A stretch of 64,000 nt of DNA. Origin: JAVVHH01 sp964235765. GTDB taxonomy: Bacteria > Pseudomonadota > Alphaproteobacteria > Acetobacterales > Acetobacteraceae. This document shows positions 8,227-17,326 of this stretch, piece by piece. Where the stretch lies: contig CAXSDH010000005.1 of NCBI GenBank assembly GCA_964235765.1, positions 1 through 64,000 of the forward strand. The letters are read 5' to 3'. Below the pieces are notes generated by a model, which saw only the letters and a list, made by a program, of their open reading frames with translations, did not search any database and was not told the origin of the DNA. Position 1 is the first letter of the stretch. Every line of letters begins with the position of its first letter. A program made the translations under genes and the position numbers.

Positions 8227-9201
8227 CTACTCCGCTGCATTCGCCAGCGCGTCCCGGACGTTGTTCAAGGTGAGGAACTTCTCAGCTTCCAGCGCCGCGA
8301 TGCAACCCGTCCCCGCCGCCGTAACGGCTTGACGCCAGTGCTTATCTTGCACGTCGCCGGCGGCGAACACGCCAGGGATCGACGTCCCGGTCTGGCCCGG
8401 CTTGGTCAGAACGTAACCGTCCTCGTCCAGCTCGACTTGTCCGCGAAAAACGCTGGTGTTCGGCATGTGCCCAATGGCGATGAACACGCCGTCGACAGCC
8501 ATCGTACTCAACGCCCCGCTCTGGACGTTGCGTAGCGTGAGGCCGGTGACCACCTCGGGCCGGCCTGCGCCCAAGACTTCTTCCACCGCGCTATCCCAAA
8601 CCACATCGATCTTGGGATGCTCAAACAGTCGGCGCTGGAGGATCTTCTCGGCCCGCAGGCTGCTGCGGCGGTGTATCAGGGTGACCTTGTCGGCGTGGTG
8701 CGTGAGATAGAGTGCCTCCTCCACAGCAGTGTTGCCGCCGCCAATTACGGCGACCTTCTTGCCACGATAGAAGAATCCGTCGCAGGTGGCGCAGGCCGAG
8801 ACACCCGCGCCCTGCAGCCGCTTCTCGGACGGCAAACCAAGCCAGCGCGCCTGCGCACCCGTGGCGATCACCACGGTTTCGGCGAGGTACACGTCGCCCG
8901 AGTCGGCCTCGCACCGGAACGGTTGCTGCCCAAAATCAACTGCCATAATCAGGTCATGGACGATGCGCGTGCCTACATGGGCGGCCTGCTTTTCCATCTG
9001 GTCCATGAGCCAAGGACCCTGGATGGCCTGTTCGAACCCAGGATAATTTTCCACGTCGGTCGTGATCATGAGTTGGCCGCCGGGCTGCAAGCCCGACAGC
9101 AGTATCGGCTCCAGGCTGGCACGCGCGGCGTAGATCGCGGCGGTATAACCCGCTGGCCCCGCGCCGATGATCAGCACCTGAGTACGGATGGTATTTGACA
9201 T
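8227..9201 (-). CDS. trxB: Thioredoxin-disulfide reductase
   Basis: A 324-residue flavoprotein that reduces thioredoxin with NADPH in the cytoplasm. The FAD-binding GAGPAG is at residues 13-18, the redox-active Cys137-Ala-Thr-Cys140 is intact, and an NADPH-binding GGGNTAVE follows. The C-terminal FAD motif FAAGDVQDKHWRQ is complete. Length fits low-molecular-weight TrxB. The ATG at 9201 is used because the conserved beta-strand begins nine residues later; an upstream extension runs into the divergent regulator's promoter. It is transcribed away from the Lrp/AsnC gene across a 118-base region with an inverted repeat. Confidence 0.96.
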   Translation of the reverse strand: MSNTIRTQVLIIGAGPAGYTAAIYAARASLEPILLSGLQPGGQLMITTDVENYPGFEQAIQGPWLMDQMEKQAAHVGTRIVHDLIMAVDFGQQPFRCEADSGDVYLAETVVIATGAQARWLGLPSEKRLQGAGVSACATCDGFFYRGKKVAVIGGGNTAVEEALYLTHHADKVTLIHRRSSLRAEKILQRRLFEHPKIDVVWDSAVEEVLGAGRPEVVTGLTLRNVQSGALSTMAVDGVFIAIGHMPNTSVFRGQVELDEDGYVLTKPGQTGTSIPGVFAAGDVQDKHWRQAVTAAGTGCIAALEAEKFLTLNNVRDALANAAE

Positions 9202-9222
9202 AAGAACCCCTGCGACTCCCCG

Positions 9223-9291
9223 ACAATATCGGCGGGCGGGGACATGGTGCAACGGTACAGGGTTCCCTTGTGCCGCAACCCGTAATATTGT
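9223..9291. promoter_or_regulatory. Spaced inverted repeat between trxB and lrp-type gene
   Basis: ACAATAT at 9223-9229 and its exact inverse ATATTGT at 9285-9291 flank a GC-rich 55-base spacer in the 118-base divergent region. Lrp/AsnC proteins are oligomers that often bind several spaced AT-rich sites near their own gene, so this pair is a plausible operator. Seven-base arms can also arise by chance; no promoter hexamers are clear. Confidence 0.3.
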
Positions 9292-9319
9292 TTCATGAGG
9301 GAGCGGGGCAGACGCAAAG

Positions 9320-9799
9320 ATGAAGCTGGCCGACAGCGAGTTGCCGGAACTAGACGGCATCGACCGGCGCATTCTAGCAGAGTTGCAGGTGGATGGCCGC
9401 ATGACGAATGTGGAACTCGCACGCCGCGCCGAGATTACCGCGCCGCCATGCCTGCGCCGGATGCGGCGGCTGGAGGATGCGGGCGTCATCCGCGGCTACC
9501 ACGCCGATACCGACCCGGCACGCCTCGGGTGGGAGATCATGTTCTTCGCGATCGTGGGGCTCGAAAGCCAAAAAGAAGTCGTGCTGGCCGGTTTCGAGCA
9601 ACTGGTCGCAAGCTGGCCGGAGGTGCGTGAGTGCCACATGATCCGCGGTGGTGGCGATTTCCTCCTCCGTCTCGTGGCGCGCGACACGGCGCACCAGAAC
9701 CGGCTTACGCAGCGGCTGACCGGTGCGCCGGCAGTCAGTCGAGTGCAAACACTGCAGACCATCCGCACCAGCCGCAACCTGGCGGGAGTCCCGTTCTAG
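9320..9799 (+). CDS. Lrp/AsnC-family transcriptional regulator
   Basis: A 159-residue DNA-binding regulator. The N-terminal winged helix-turn-helix (about 12-60) has LDGIDRRILAELQVDGRMTNVELARRA and the recognition region PPCLRRMRRLEDAGVIRGY. A C-terminal RAM/ActD domain (about 75-155) should bind an amino acid and set the oligomeric state. The HIRGGGDFLLRLVARD-like stretch matches the family's ligand-site segment. It is divergent from trxB, which may be a target or simply a neighbour. Its TAG overlaps the convergent lipoprotein stop by two bases. Confidence 0.92.
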   Translation: MKLADSELPELDGIDRRILAELQVDGRMTNVELARRAEITAPPCLRRMRRLEDAGVIRGYHADTDPARLGWEIMFFAIVGLESQKEVVLAGFEQLVASWPEVRECHMIRGGGDFLLRLVARDTAHQNRLTQRLTGAPAVSRVQTLQTIRTSRNLAGVPF

Positions 9800-10014
9800 C
9801 GCCCGAATGTGCGGCTGAGATAATTCGGCTGCACGCCACCGGGCGCCCTGGAGAAGTTGCCGGCGCCCACAGGGAGGCTGTTCAAAGGTTGCGGCGTGCT
9901 GGCGTCATTGACGATGCCGGTGCCGGGCGGAAACTGCGCCGACACCAGCGGCGGGTTGGAGGGCATCCCGCAACCGGCGAGTAACAACCCCAGCAGGAGC
10001 GAGGCGCCTCGCAT
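9796..10014 (-). CDS. Small lipoprotein, unknown function
   Basis: A 72-residue protein with a short signal peptide and lipobox (LLLGLLLAGC, Cys at about 16), followed by a Pro/Asn-rich mature part with no recognised domain. It should be lipid-anchored in the envelope. The ATG at 10014 shares one base with the TGA of the GlsB-type gene upstream (TGATG), so the two are probably co-translated. I do not recognise a family; similar tiny lipoproteins are common in Acetobacteraceae-like genomes. Confidence 0.7.
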   Translation of the reverse strand: MRGASLLLGLLLAGCGMPSNPPLVSAQFPPGTGIVNDASTPQPLNSLPVGAGNFSRAPGGVQPNYLSRTFGR

Positions 10015-10271
10015 CAATATGTCCGTGGCCGGGCCACCATGCGGTAGATCACGAGTAGGATGATCGCGCCCACGACCGCGCCGAAGAACCCGGCGGGCTC
10101 GCCATACCGGTACCAGCCGATCGCCTGGCCGAGCCATGTCGCGACCATCGCGCCCGCAATGCCCAGCAATATCGTTATGATTAAGCCGCCGGGGTCGCGC
10201 CCGGGCATCAGGAACCTGGCAACCGCACCGGCGAGCCCACCGATGATGATCGCGCCGATGAACGACAGCAT
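10014..10271 (-). CDS. GlsB/YeaQ/YmgE-family small membrane protein
   Basis: An 85-residue, very hydrophobic protein with three membrane segments: GAIIIGGLAGAVARFLMPG, GLIITILLGIAGAMVATWLGQ and FFGAVVGAIILLVIYRMV. The glycine-rich GG.AG.ARF.MPG start and the GxIGAxxxxW-like second helix are the hallmarks of the transglycosylase-associated (GlsB) family, often stress-induced, of unclear mechanism. The ATG at 10271 is chosen because upstream in-frame sequence is the antisense of the GT39 gene. It shares one base with the downstream lipoprotein gene and is divergent from the GT39 gene over 99 bases. Confidence 0.85.
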   Translation of the reverse strand: MLSFIGAIIIGGLAGAVARFLMPGRDPGGLIITILLGIAGAMVATWLGQAIGWYRYGEPAGFFGAVVGAIILLVIYRMVARPRTY

Positions 10272-10370
10272 AGCATTTACCTTTTGTTGAACCTTTTGCC
10301 GTAACACTGCCTTGGCCGTTTCGTTCCCAAATGGCTTGACGCCGCCTGAGTCGGAGCGGATCGACACAGA

Positions 10371-11792
10371 ATGACGCCGTTGTTGCTTCTTGTAGGTTTG
10401 ACCGTTCTGCGGCTCGTCGTCGCGGCGTCCATGCCGCTTTCGGCCGACGAGGCATATTATTGGGTGTGGTCGCGCGCACTTGCGCCAGGGTTCCTCGACC
10501 ACCCGCCCATGGTGGCGCTCTGGATCTGGCTGGGTACGGCCTTGGCGGGCGAAACGGCTCTCGGCGTGCGTCTGCTCGGCCCATTGGCGGCGGGAGCAGG
10601 GTCGTTGCTGCTTGCGGGCGCGACGGAGGCGCTGTTTCCGGGCCGTCGGCTTGGCGTGCCGGCGGCGGTGATCCTGAATGCGACACTGATGCTGGGCGCG
10701 GGCGCGGTCACCATGACGCCGGACACGCCGCTGCTGTTCTTCGGTACTCTCGCGCTCTGGGCGTCGGTGCGGGTGCGGACGGATGGGCGATGGTGGCTGC
10801 TGGTGGGTGCAGCGGCTGGGCTGGCGGTCGATAGCAAATACACCGGGGCGCTGCTGGGCGGCGGGGTAGCGCTGTGGCTGGCGTGGGTGCCGGGCCTGCG
10901 CGCTCACTTCGCGACTGTTTGGCTGTGGGCCGGCGGCGGCCTGGCCACGCTGCTGTTCGCGCCGGTGGTCGCTTGGAACGGGCGGCACGACTGGGCCAGT
11001 TTCGCGCGCCAGGGCGCGCGCGCGGGCGAATGGCACCCTGAAGCCGCCCTCAAGCACCTCGGCGAACTGCTGGCCGGGCAAATTGCGCTCGCGACTCCCC
11101 TGATTTTTCTGATTTTAGGCGCCGGCCTATGGAGGGCATCGCGGCGTTCGGCAGCGCGCGATCCCGCATGGAGCCTGCTGGCGGCGCTCAGCCTCCCCGG
11201 CCTCTTGCTGTTCGTGCAACACGCCGTGGGAGATCGTGTCCAAGCCAATTGGGTCGCCGTGATCTACCCTCCAGCAACGATCGCCGCAGCGGCCTGGGGC
11301 GCACGCTGGTGGCGGGCTGCCGCAGGGCTTGGGTTTGCGCTCACGGCCTTGGTATACCTTCAGGCATCCGCGGCTCCCTTCGCTTTGCCGCGGCGGCTCG
11401 ACCCAACCCTGATCCGGCTGGCGGGCTGGGACGACGTGGCCCGGCAGGCTGATACGCTGCGGCGGGAGGCGGGCGCTGGCTTCCTGACCTCCGAGGACTA
11501 TGGACCAGCTTCCTTGCTCGCGTGGTGGGCGCCTCGGGGGGTGGACGTCGTGGGGGCGGAGGCGCGATGGAGCTTGTTCAACTTGGCGAAAGCGCCCCTA
11601 AGCATGGCTGGCTTGCTGCTGGTCAGCCAGCGCAGGTCCGAGCCGCCCAATTCGGCGCTTTGGCAGGAAATCGCGGAACTGGGCAACATCGTACGCGCGC
11701 GGGGCGGGGTGGAGGCGGAGGCGTTCCGGGTCTATCGTGTGACGCTGAGGCCTGGCGCCACAGCCGTGGCGCTGCCCCGGCCAGGAGACTAG
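10371..11792 (+). CDS. GT39/ArnT-like membrane glycosyltransferase
   Basis: A 473-residue polytopic membrane protein with about ten hydrophobic segments. Early in the sequence it has LSADEAYYWVWSRALAPGFLDHPPMVAL, the D-E-x-Y-Y-W and D-H-P-P pattern of the PMT/ArnT family, in which the Asp/Glu pair is catalytic. Family members move a sugar from an undecaprenyl-phosphate carrier to a lipid or protein on the periplasmic side. The acceptor is unknown. It is the first gene of a seven-gene collinear run, with only two bases before the dehydratase; a functional link to those metabolic enzymes is not evident. Confidence 0.85.
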   Translation: MTPLLLLVGLTVLRLVVAASMPLSADEAYYWVWSRALAPGFLDHPPMVALWIWLGTALAGETALGVRLLGPLAAGAGSLLLAGATEALFPGRRLGVPAAVILNATLMLGAGAVTMTPDTPLLFFGTLALWASVRVRTDGRWWLLVGAAAGLAVDSKYTGALLGGGVALWLAWVPGLRAHFATVWLWAGGGLATLLFAPVVAWNGRHDWASFARQGARAGEWHPEAALKHLGELLAGQIALATPLIFLILGAGLWRASRRSAARDPAWSLLAALSLPGLLLFVQHAVGDRVQANWVAVIYPPATIAAAAWGARWWRAAAGLGFALTALVYLQASAAPFALPRRLDPTLIRLAGWDDVARQADTLRREAGAGFLTSEDYGPASLLAWWAPRGVDVVGAEARWSLFNLAKAPLSMAGLLLVSQRRSEPPNSALWQEIAELGNIVRARGGVEAEAFRVYRVTLRPGATAVALPRPGD

Positions 11793-11794
11793 CG

Positions 11795-12769
11795 ATGCAG
11801 ATCCCGAGTTACGACGATGTCGCGAGCGCCGCCCAGCGCCTCTCCGGGCATGTCGTTCGCACGCCGATGCTGCGCAACCCACACCTTGACGAGATCACCG
11901 GCGGCACCGTACTGCTCAAGGCGGAAACCCTGCAACGCACTGGCAGCTTCAAGCTTCGCGGCGCGACCAACGCAGCGCTGCAACTGACGGAAGCCCAACG
12001 CCGGGCCGGGGTGGTCACGCATTCCTCCGGCAATCACGGACAAGCGCTGGCCTGTGCCGCGGCGGGAGTGGGCGCCTCGGCCACGATCTTCATGCCGGTG
12101 GACGCACCGCGGGTGAAAGTCGAGAGCACCCGCCGGTGGGGCGCCGAGATCGTGCATTACGACCGAGTACATGACGACCGCGACGCACTGGCGCATGCGC
12201 ATGTCGAGCGAACCGGCGCGTCGCTGATCCCGCCATTCGACCACCTGCACGTCATAGCTGGCCAAGGAACGCTCGCGCTGGAGCTGATCGAGGACGCGTC
12301 GTCTGCCGGGTTGGCGATGGACGCTTTGCTGGTCTGCACGGGCGGCGGTGGCCTGATCGCCGGGTGTGCGCTGGCCATCGAAGGTGCGGCGCCGGGCACC
12401 GAGGTTTACGCGGTGGAACCCGAAGGATCGGACGACACGCTGCGCTCCCTCCGCAGCGGTGTCCGCGAGGGCAATGCCCCGGGCGGATCGCCGTTATGCG
12501 ATGCCCTGCTCTCCAAGATGCCCGGCGAGCTGACCTTCGCGGTAAATCAGCCGCGCCTGGCCGGCGGGCTCGCGGTGAGCGACGACGAAGTTCTTGCCGC
12601 GATCGCCTTCGCCTTCACGCACCTGAAGCTCGTGGTCGAGCCCGGCGGCGCGGTCTGCCTCGCCGCCCTGCTCGCCGGCAAGTTCAGCGCGCGCGGCCGC
12701 GTGGTCGGCGCCGTATTGAGCGGCGGCAACGTCGATCCCGGGGTATTCGCCCGGGCGCTGGCGGCATAG
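11795..12769 (+). CDS. Serine/threonine dehydratase-like PLP enzyme
   Basis: A 324-residue fold-type II PLP enzyme of the threonine-ammonia-lyase/serine-racemase group. GSFKLRGA holds the PLP lysine, SSGNHGQALA the substrate/phosphate loop, and CTGGGGLIAG the glycine-rich cofactor loop. It lacks the C-terminal regulatory ACT domain of biosynthetic IlvA, so it is the short catabolic or racemase-like form. Likely reaction: L-threonine or L-serine to 2-oxo acid and ammonia. The ATG at 11795 has AGGAG about 8 bases upstream and lies two bases after the GT39 stop; DAHP synthase follows 21 bases downstream. Confidence 0.88.
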   Translation: MQIPSYDDVASAAQRLSGHVVRTPMLRNPHLDEITGGTVLLKAETLQRTGSFKLRGATNAALQLTEAQRRAGVVTHSSGNHGQALACAAAGVGASATIFMPVDAPRVKVESTRRWGAEIVHYDRVHDDRDALAHAHVERTGASLIPPFDHLHVIAGQGTLALELIEDASSAGLAMDALLVCTGGGGLIAGCALAIEGAAPGTEVYAVEPEGSDDTLRSLRSGVREGNAPGGSPLCDALLSKMPGELTFAVNQPRLAGGLAVSDDEVLAAIAFAFTHLKLVVEPGGAVCLAALLAGKFSARGRVVGAVLSGGNVDPGVFARALAA

Positions 12770-12790
12770 CGGAACGCGAAGGAGAGCGTG

Positions 12791-14170
12791 ATGGAGACTT
12801 GGACGCCATCGAGTTGGCGCGACCGCCCCGCCCGTCAATTGCCGGCCTACCCGGACCCGGTCGCGTTGACAGCCATGGAGTCGCGGCTGAGCAAATATCC
12901 GCCGCTGGTGTTTGCAGGCGAGGCAAGGCGCCTCCGCGAAGCGCTTGCCCTTGCGGCGGACGGCCAGGCCTTCGTGTTGCAAGGCGGCGATTGCGCCGAA
13001 AGCTTTGGTGATTTCACCGCCAACGTGATCCGCGACACGTTCCGTGTGCTGCTGCAAATGGCGGTGGTGCTGACCTTTGGTGCGAGCGTCCCGGTGGTCA
13101 AGATGGGCCGCATGGCTGGGCAGTTCGCCAAGCCGCGATCGTCGGACCACGAGACGCTAGGGGGCGAGACACTGCCCAGCTATCGCGGAGACATCGTCAA
13201 CGGTCCGGACTTCACGCCATCGGCGCGGGTGCCCGATCCCGCCAGGATGGAGACCGGCTATTTCCAGTCAGCCGGCACCCTGAACCTGCTGCGCGCCTTT
13301 GCCAACGGCGGCTACGCGGACCTACATGAGGTGCATCGCTGGAACCTGGACTTCGCCGCGCGCTCGCCGCTGGCCGCCCGCTACCAGGATATCGCGTCCC
13401 GCATCGACGAGACCCTGGCGTTCATGGCGGCGTGCGGCATGAGCAGCCTGAACACGCCCCAAATCCGCGAAACGGACTTCTACACGAGCCACGAGGCGCT
13501 GCTGCTCCCGTATGAGCAGGCGCTGACCCGGGTCGATAGCACTTCGGGCGATACCTACGCCTGTTCCGCTCACTTCCTATGGATCGGCGACCGGACGCGA
13601 CAACTGGACGGGGCGCATGTGGAGTTCCTGCGTGGGGTCAAGAACCCGATCGGCATGAAGGTCGGCCCGACGATGGAGACGGACGATCTCCTGCGCCTGA
13701 TCGAGGCGCTGAACCCGGCAAACGAAGCGGGGCGGCTAACCCTCATCACCCGCATGGGCGCCGACGCCGTCAAACGCAAGCTGCCGCCACTCCTGCGCGC
13801 GGTGCAGCGTGCCGGGCGCAAAGTGGTATGGCTGTGCGACCCCATGCACGGGAACACGATCAGCACGGCCGCCAAGGTCAAGACCCGCAGCTTCGACGCT
13901 ATCCTGGCCGAGGTGCACGGCTTCTTCGACGTCCACGCCGAGGCTGGCAGTTGGGCAGGGGGCGTGCATGTCGAGATGACGGGCCAGGAGGTAACGGAAT
14001 GCGTGGGCGGCGCCCACCGTCTAACCGAGGCGGACCTGGGCGGCCGCTACGAGACGTTCTGCGACCCGCGGCTCAATGCCGAGCAGTCGCTGGAATTGGC
14101 ATTCTTAGTTGCCGAAGAGCTGAAGGCTCGCCGGGCACCGGCGCGGGCGCCGGCGGTGGCTGCCCAGTGA
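12791..14170 (+). CDS. Class II 3-deoxy-7-phosphoheptulonate synthase
   Basis: A 459-residue plant-type (class II) DAHP synthase, the first step of aromatic amino acid synthesis (phosphoenolpyruvate plus erythrose 4-phosphate). Family landmarks are present: an early WTPSSWRDRPARQLPAYPD block, LQGGDCAESF with the metal-binding Cys, the KPRSSDHE loop, VVWLCDPMHGNT with the metal His, and GVHVEMTGQEVTECVGG. The length is normal. A GTG lies directly before the ATG; ATG 12791 is preferred because GGAG sits 6 bases upstream. It overlaps the nicotinate phosphoribosyltransferase gene by four bases (GTGA). Confidence 0.95.
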   Translation: METWTPSSWRDRPARQLPAYPDPVALTAMESRLSKYPPLVFAGEARRLREALALAADGQAFVLQGGDCAESFGDFTANVIRDTFRVLLQMAVVLTFGASVPVVKMGRMAGQFAKPRSSDHETLGGETLPSYRGDIVNGPDFTPSARVPDPARMETGYFQSAGTLNLLRAFANGGYADLHEVHRWNLDFAARSPLAARYQDIASRIDETLAFMAACGMSSLNTPQIRETDFYTSHEALLLPYEQALTRVDSTSGDTYACSAHFLWIGDRTRQLDGAHVEFLRGVKNPIGMKVGPTMETDDLLRLIEALNPANEAGRLTLITRMGADAVKRKLPPLLRAVQRAGRKVVWLCDPMHGNTISTAAKVKTRSFDAILAEVHGFFDVHAEAGSWAGGVHVEMTGQEVTECVGGAHRLTEADLGGRYETFCDPRLNAEQSLELAFLVAEELKARRAPARAPAVAAQ

Positions 14171-15336
14171 CCGCGGGTTTGCTGGACGACATCGCCTCCC
14201 GCACCGACGCCTACTTCAACCGCACGCGCGAGGTGATCGCTCGGTTCGGCGACATGCCGGTCACCTATGCCGTGTTCCTGCGCCGGCCGGTGATCTCGGC
14301 GCCCCGGCTGATGCTGGACTGGCTGACGGAGGTGGCAGCGGCGCGCGGCACCCGGTTCACCTTCGATGTGGTGCATCCCGAAGGCGAATGGGTCGGTGCG
14401 GGCGAGCCGATCGCCTATATGACCGGCAGCTTCCAGGCTCTGGCGGATTGCGAGACCATCTTCCTGCAGAAGCTTGGGCCAGCCTGTGTGGCGGCGCACA
14501 ACGCCTACCAGATGTGCGCCTCGTTGCCGAAGGCGGCGTTCCTGGCCATGGAGGCGCGGCACTGCGCCGGAGCGGAGATGCAGGCCATGATGGGCTACGC
14601 TGCCGGGGTGGGCAGCGCGGCCGCGCAACGGGAGGGCGCCGTCGGCTTCGTCGGCACGTCGACCGACATGGCGGCCGGTTATTTCGGCGGCACCCGCGGC
14701 CGAGGCACGATGCCCCACGCGCTGATCGGCTACGCCGGGTCCACCCTGCGGGCGGCGGAGATGTTCCATGCAACCCATCCGGATGAGAACCTGACGGTGC
14801 TGACCGACTATTTTGGGCGGGAGATCACCGATGGGCTGGAAGTCTGCGCTGCATTTCCCGATCTGGCGGCGGCCGGACGGCTCGCGGTCCGGCTCGACAC
14901 CCATGGCGGCCGTTATCTCGAGGGGCTCGACCCGGCCGCCAGCTACGGCGTGCTCGAGCGGCATGCGCCGGGCGCCATCCGCCATTATCGAAGCGAGACG
15001 GAATTGCGGCATTTGGTCGGCACTGGCGTCTCGGCGGCCGCGATCTGGCGGATGCGCGAAGCGCTCGATGCGGCCGGGTTCGCGCGCGTCCGGATCGTGG
15101 TCTCGTCGGGGTTCGGGGTGGAGAAGTGCCGGGTGATGGCCGACACGCGAGCGCCGATCGATACTGTCGGCACTGGCAGCTTCATCCCCGACGATTGGCA
15201 CGAGACCTATGCCACCGCCGACATCGTGGCGTATGGCGACGACGTGCGGGTGAAGGTAGGGCGCGAGTTCCTGCTTTCGGCGCACCAGCGTCGGGCGCTT
15301 GAACGCGATGGCGTGAACAACAGGTCTGGCGCATGA
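14167..15336 (+). CDS. pncB: Nicotinate phosphoribosyltransferase
   Basis: A 389-residue enzyme that makes nicotinate mononucleotide from nicotinate and PRPP with ATP, the first step of the Preiss-Handler salvage route. Landmarks are the N-terminal DAYFNRTREV, the RGTMPHAL motif holding the phospho-accepting His, the LDTHGG phosphate-site strand, and IVVSSGFG with the late GTGSFIPDD loop. The start is GTG 14167 overlapping the DAHP synthase stop (GTGA); its own stop overlaps the ATG of the NAD synthetase gene. Adjacent first and last enzymes of one pathway make this a confident functional pair. Confidence 0.92.
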   Translation: MTAGLLDDIASRTDAYFNRTREVIARFGDMPVTYAVFLRRPVISAPRLMLDWLTEVAAARGTRFTFDVVHPEGEWVGAGEPIAYMTGSFQALADCETIFLQKLGPACVAAHNAYQMCASLPKAAFLAMEARHCAGAEMQAMMGYAAGVGSAAAQREGAVGFVGTSTDMAAGYFGGTRGRGTMPHALIGYAGSTLRAAEMFHATHPDENLTVLTDYFGREITDGLEVCAAFPDLAAAGRLAVRLDTHGGRYLEGLDPAASYGVLERHAPGAIRHYRSETELRHLVGTGVSAAAIWRMREALDAAGFARVRIVVSSGFGVEKCRVMADTRAPIDTVGTGSFIPDDWHETYATADIVAYGDDVRVKVGREFLLSAHQRRALERDGVNNRSGA

Positions 15337-16985
15337 AAATCGCGCTGGCCCAAATCGACACGCATGTGGGCGAGGTTGCGGCCAACACCGCCCGCATCCG
15401 GCGGGCGCGAGCCGAAGGCGCCGTCGGCGGCGCGGACCTTGTCGTAACCCCGGAGTTCTCGATCGGCGGCTACCCGCCCGAGGACCTGGTGCGCAAGCCG
15501 GCCTTCATCGACGCCTGCGAGGCCGCCATCGAGGCGCTCGCTCGCGAGACGGCCGACGGCGGCCCCGGCCTGATCGTGGGTGGGCCGTGGCGAGACGGCG
15601 AGCGCCTGTATAACGCGGCTTTTGTGCTGGACGGCGGCCGGGTGGTGGCGCGGCGGGCGAAGCACGAGCTGCCCAATTACGGCGTGTTCGACGAGAAGCG
15701 CGTTTTCGATGCAGGGCCCAGCCCCGGCCCGGTGGCCTTCCGCGGCATGCGGATCGGCCTCATGGTCTGCGAGGACTTTTGGCTTCCCGCGGTTTCTGAG
15801 ACCTTGGCCGAAAGCGGCGCCGAGATGTTGCTGAGCATCAACGGCAGCCCCTTCGAGGATGGCAAGCTCGGCCGCCGGGTAGCGCTCGGCGTCTCGCGCG
15901 TGGTGGAAACCGGGCTGCCCTTCGTGTTCCTCGGCCAGGTTTGCGGCCAAGACGAGCTGGTGTTCGACGGCGCCAGCTTCGTGCTGAACCGTGACCGGAG
16001 CCTGGCCGTGCAGATGCCGCACTTCGAGGAGGCGGTCACCATCACCGAGTGGAACAGCGCAGGCGATTACATGGTCTGCACGCCGCAGGAACTTGCGCCG
16101 GAACCGCCGCGCCTCGAGCTGATCTATCGCTGCATGATGCTCGGCTTGGGCGACTACGTGCGCAAAAACCGGTTTCCCGGCGTGCTGCTCGGCCTCTCGG
16201 GCGGGGTAGACAGCGCGCTTTCAGCCGCTGTGGCGGTAGACGCCCTAGGCCCCGATCAGGTCCGAGCGGTCATGCTTCCGAGCCCCTACACCAGCCGGCA
16301 CAGCCTGGAGGACGCCGCTGCCTGCGCCGAACTGCTGGGGATTAGGTGCGACACCATCCCCATCACCCCAGCGATGCAGGCGTTCGGCGCCGCTCTGGCC
16401 CCGGCCTTTGCGGGCCGCCAAGCGGATATTGCCGAGGAGAACATCCAATCCCGCAGCCGCGGCCTCATCCTGATGGCGATGTCGAACAAGTTCGGCGACA
16501 TGGTGCTCACGACGGGCAATAAAAGCGAGATGTCCGTCGGTTACGCGACTTTGTATGGCGACATGTGCGGCGGATATTCGGTATTGAAGGACGTCTACAA
16601 AACCACGGTGTTCGATCTGTGCCGCTGGCGGAACGCGCATGTCCCGCCGGGCACGCTCGGCCCGGCCGGCCCGGTGATGCCGGAGCGGGTGATCCTCAAA
16701 CCACCAAGCGCCGAGCTGAAGCCCGACCAGACCGACCAGGACTCGCTGCCGCCCTACGACGAGCTGGACGCGATCCTGGAAGGACTTGTCGAGCGCGAGC
16801 AGTCGGTCGATGCGCTGGTCGATCGCGGCTTCGATCGCGGAACCGTGCTGCGGGTGTGGCGGATGCTGGATCGCGCGGAATACAAGCGTCGGCAGGCCCC
16901 GCCGGGCGTAAAGATCACCCCCCGCGCGTTCGGGCGGGATCGGCGATATCCCATCACTAACGGATTTACCGGGCTCGTGGCATGA
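15333..16985 (+). CDS. nadE: Glutamine-dependent NAD+ synthetase
   Basis: A 550-residue two-domain enzyme that amidates nicotinate adenine dinucleotide. The N-terminal nitrilase-like glutaminase (about 1-250) has the Glu in VTPEFSIGGYPPEDL, Lys in KHELPNYGVFDEKRVF and Cys in GLMVCEDFW. The C-terminal synthetase (about 270-540) has the PP-loop GLSGGVDSALS and TTGNKSEMSVGYATLYGDMCGG. With both domains it can use glutamine rather than free ammonia. ATGA overlaps at each end tie it to pncB and to the small gene at 16982. Confidence 0.96.
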   Translation: MKIALAQIDTHVGEVAANTARIRRARAEGAVGGADLVVTPEFSIGGYPPEDLVRKPAFIDACEAAIEALARETADGGPGLIVGGPWRDGERLYNAAFVLDGGRVVARRAKHELPNYGVFDEKRVFDAGPSPGPVAFRGMRIGLMVCEDFWLPAVSETLAESGAEMLLSINGSPFEDGKLGRRVALGVSRVVETGLPFVFLGQVCGQDELVFDGASFVLNRDRSLAVQMPHFEEAVTITEWNSAGDYMVCTPQELAPEPPRLELIYRCMMLGLGDYVRKNRFPGVLLGLSGGVDSALSAAVAVDALGPDQVRAVMLPSPYTSRHSLEDAAACAELLGIRCDTIPITPAMQAFGAALAPAFAGRQADIAEENIQSRSRGLILMAMSNKFGDMVLTTGNKSEMSVGYATLYGDMCGGYSVLKDVYKTTVFDLCRWRNAHVPPGTLGPAGPVMPERVILKPPSAELKPDQTDQDSLPPYDELDAILEGLVEREQSVDALVDRGFDRGTVLRVWRMLDRAEYKRRQAPPGVKITPRAFGRDRRYPITNGFTGLVA

Positions 16986-17326
16986 GCGAGGCGAAGCCCT
17001 GGCGCGTCCGCATCCTCGACCTGTCGGGCGGCGCCGAAGACAATATCGTCGAGGAGATCGGCCCTTTCTCAACCCTGGACGACGCCAACCTGTTCGCCCG
17101 CCGCTACGTGCGGGACAGTGTCGAGCGCTGCCGGGCCCAGGGCATGGACGCGAAGGCGGTGCTGGAGGCCTGGTTCGCCTTTGGCGAGGACGCGATCGTG
17201 CCGGAATCCGAAGGCGCTGGCTGGACCAGCGCGGCCGAGCTGCACGATTTCGCGGCGCGCCGGGCCAACATGGCGGACCGGGACTGGCGTAGCATGGACC
17301 CGCGGCTGGGCGGGACGGAAGCATGA
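16982..17326 (+). CDS. Conserved small protein of unknown function
   Basis: A 114-residue, acidic, soluble protein with no signal peptide, membrane segment or recognised motif. Its first half is an alpha/beta pattern (RVRILDLSGG, then a helix rich in Asp, Ala and Arg); the second half has many Trp, Glu and Ala residues. It is embedded by ATGA overlaps between nadE and gltX, so it is certainly translated with them. That position suggests a role linked to one of these enzymes, but nothing in the sequence says which. Confidence 0.8.
   Translation: MSEAKPWRVRILDLSGGAEDNIVEEIGPFSTLDDANLFARRYVRDSVERCRAQGMDAKAVLEAWFAFGEDAIVPESEGAGWTSAAELHDFAARRANMADRDWRSMDPRLGGTEA

Noticed and set aside
14047..15285. 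412-codon frame antisense to nicotinate phosphoribosyltransferase
   Set aside because: Composition of a shadow frame; no start region or domain, whereas pncB has its catalytic motifs.
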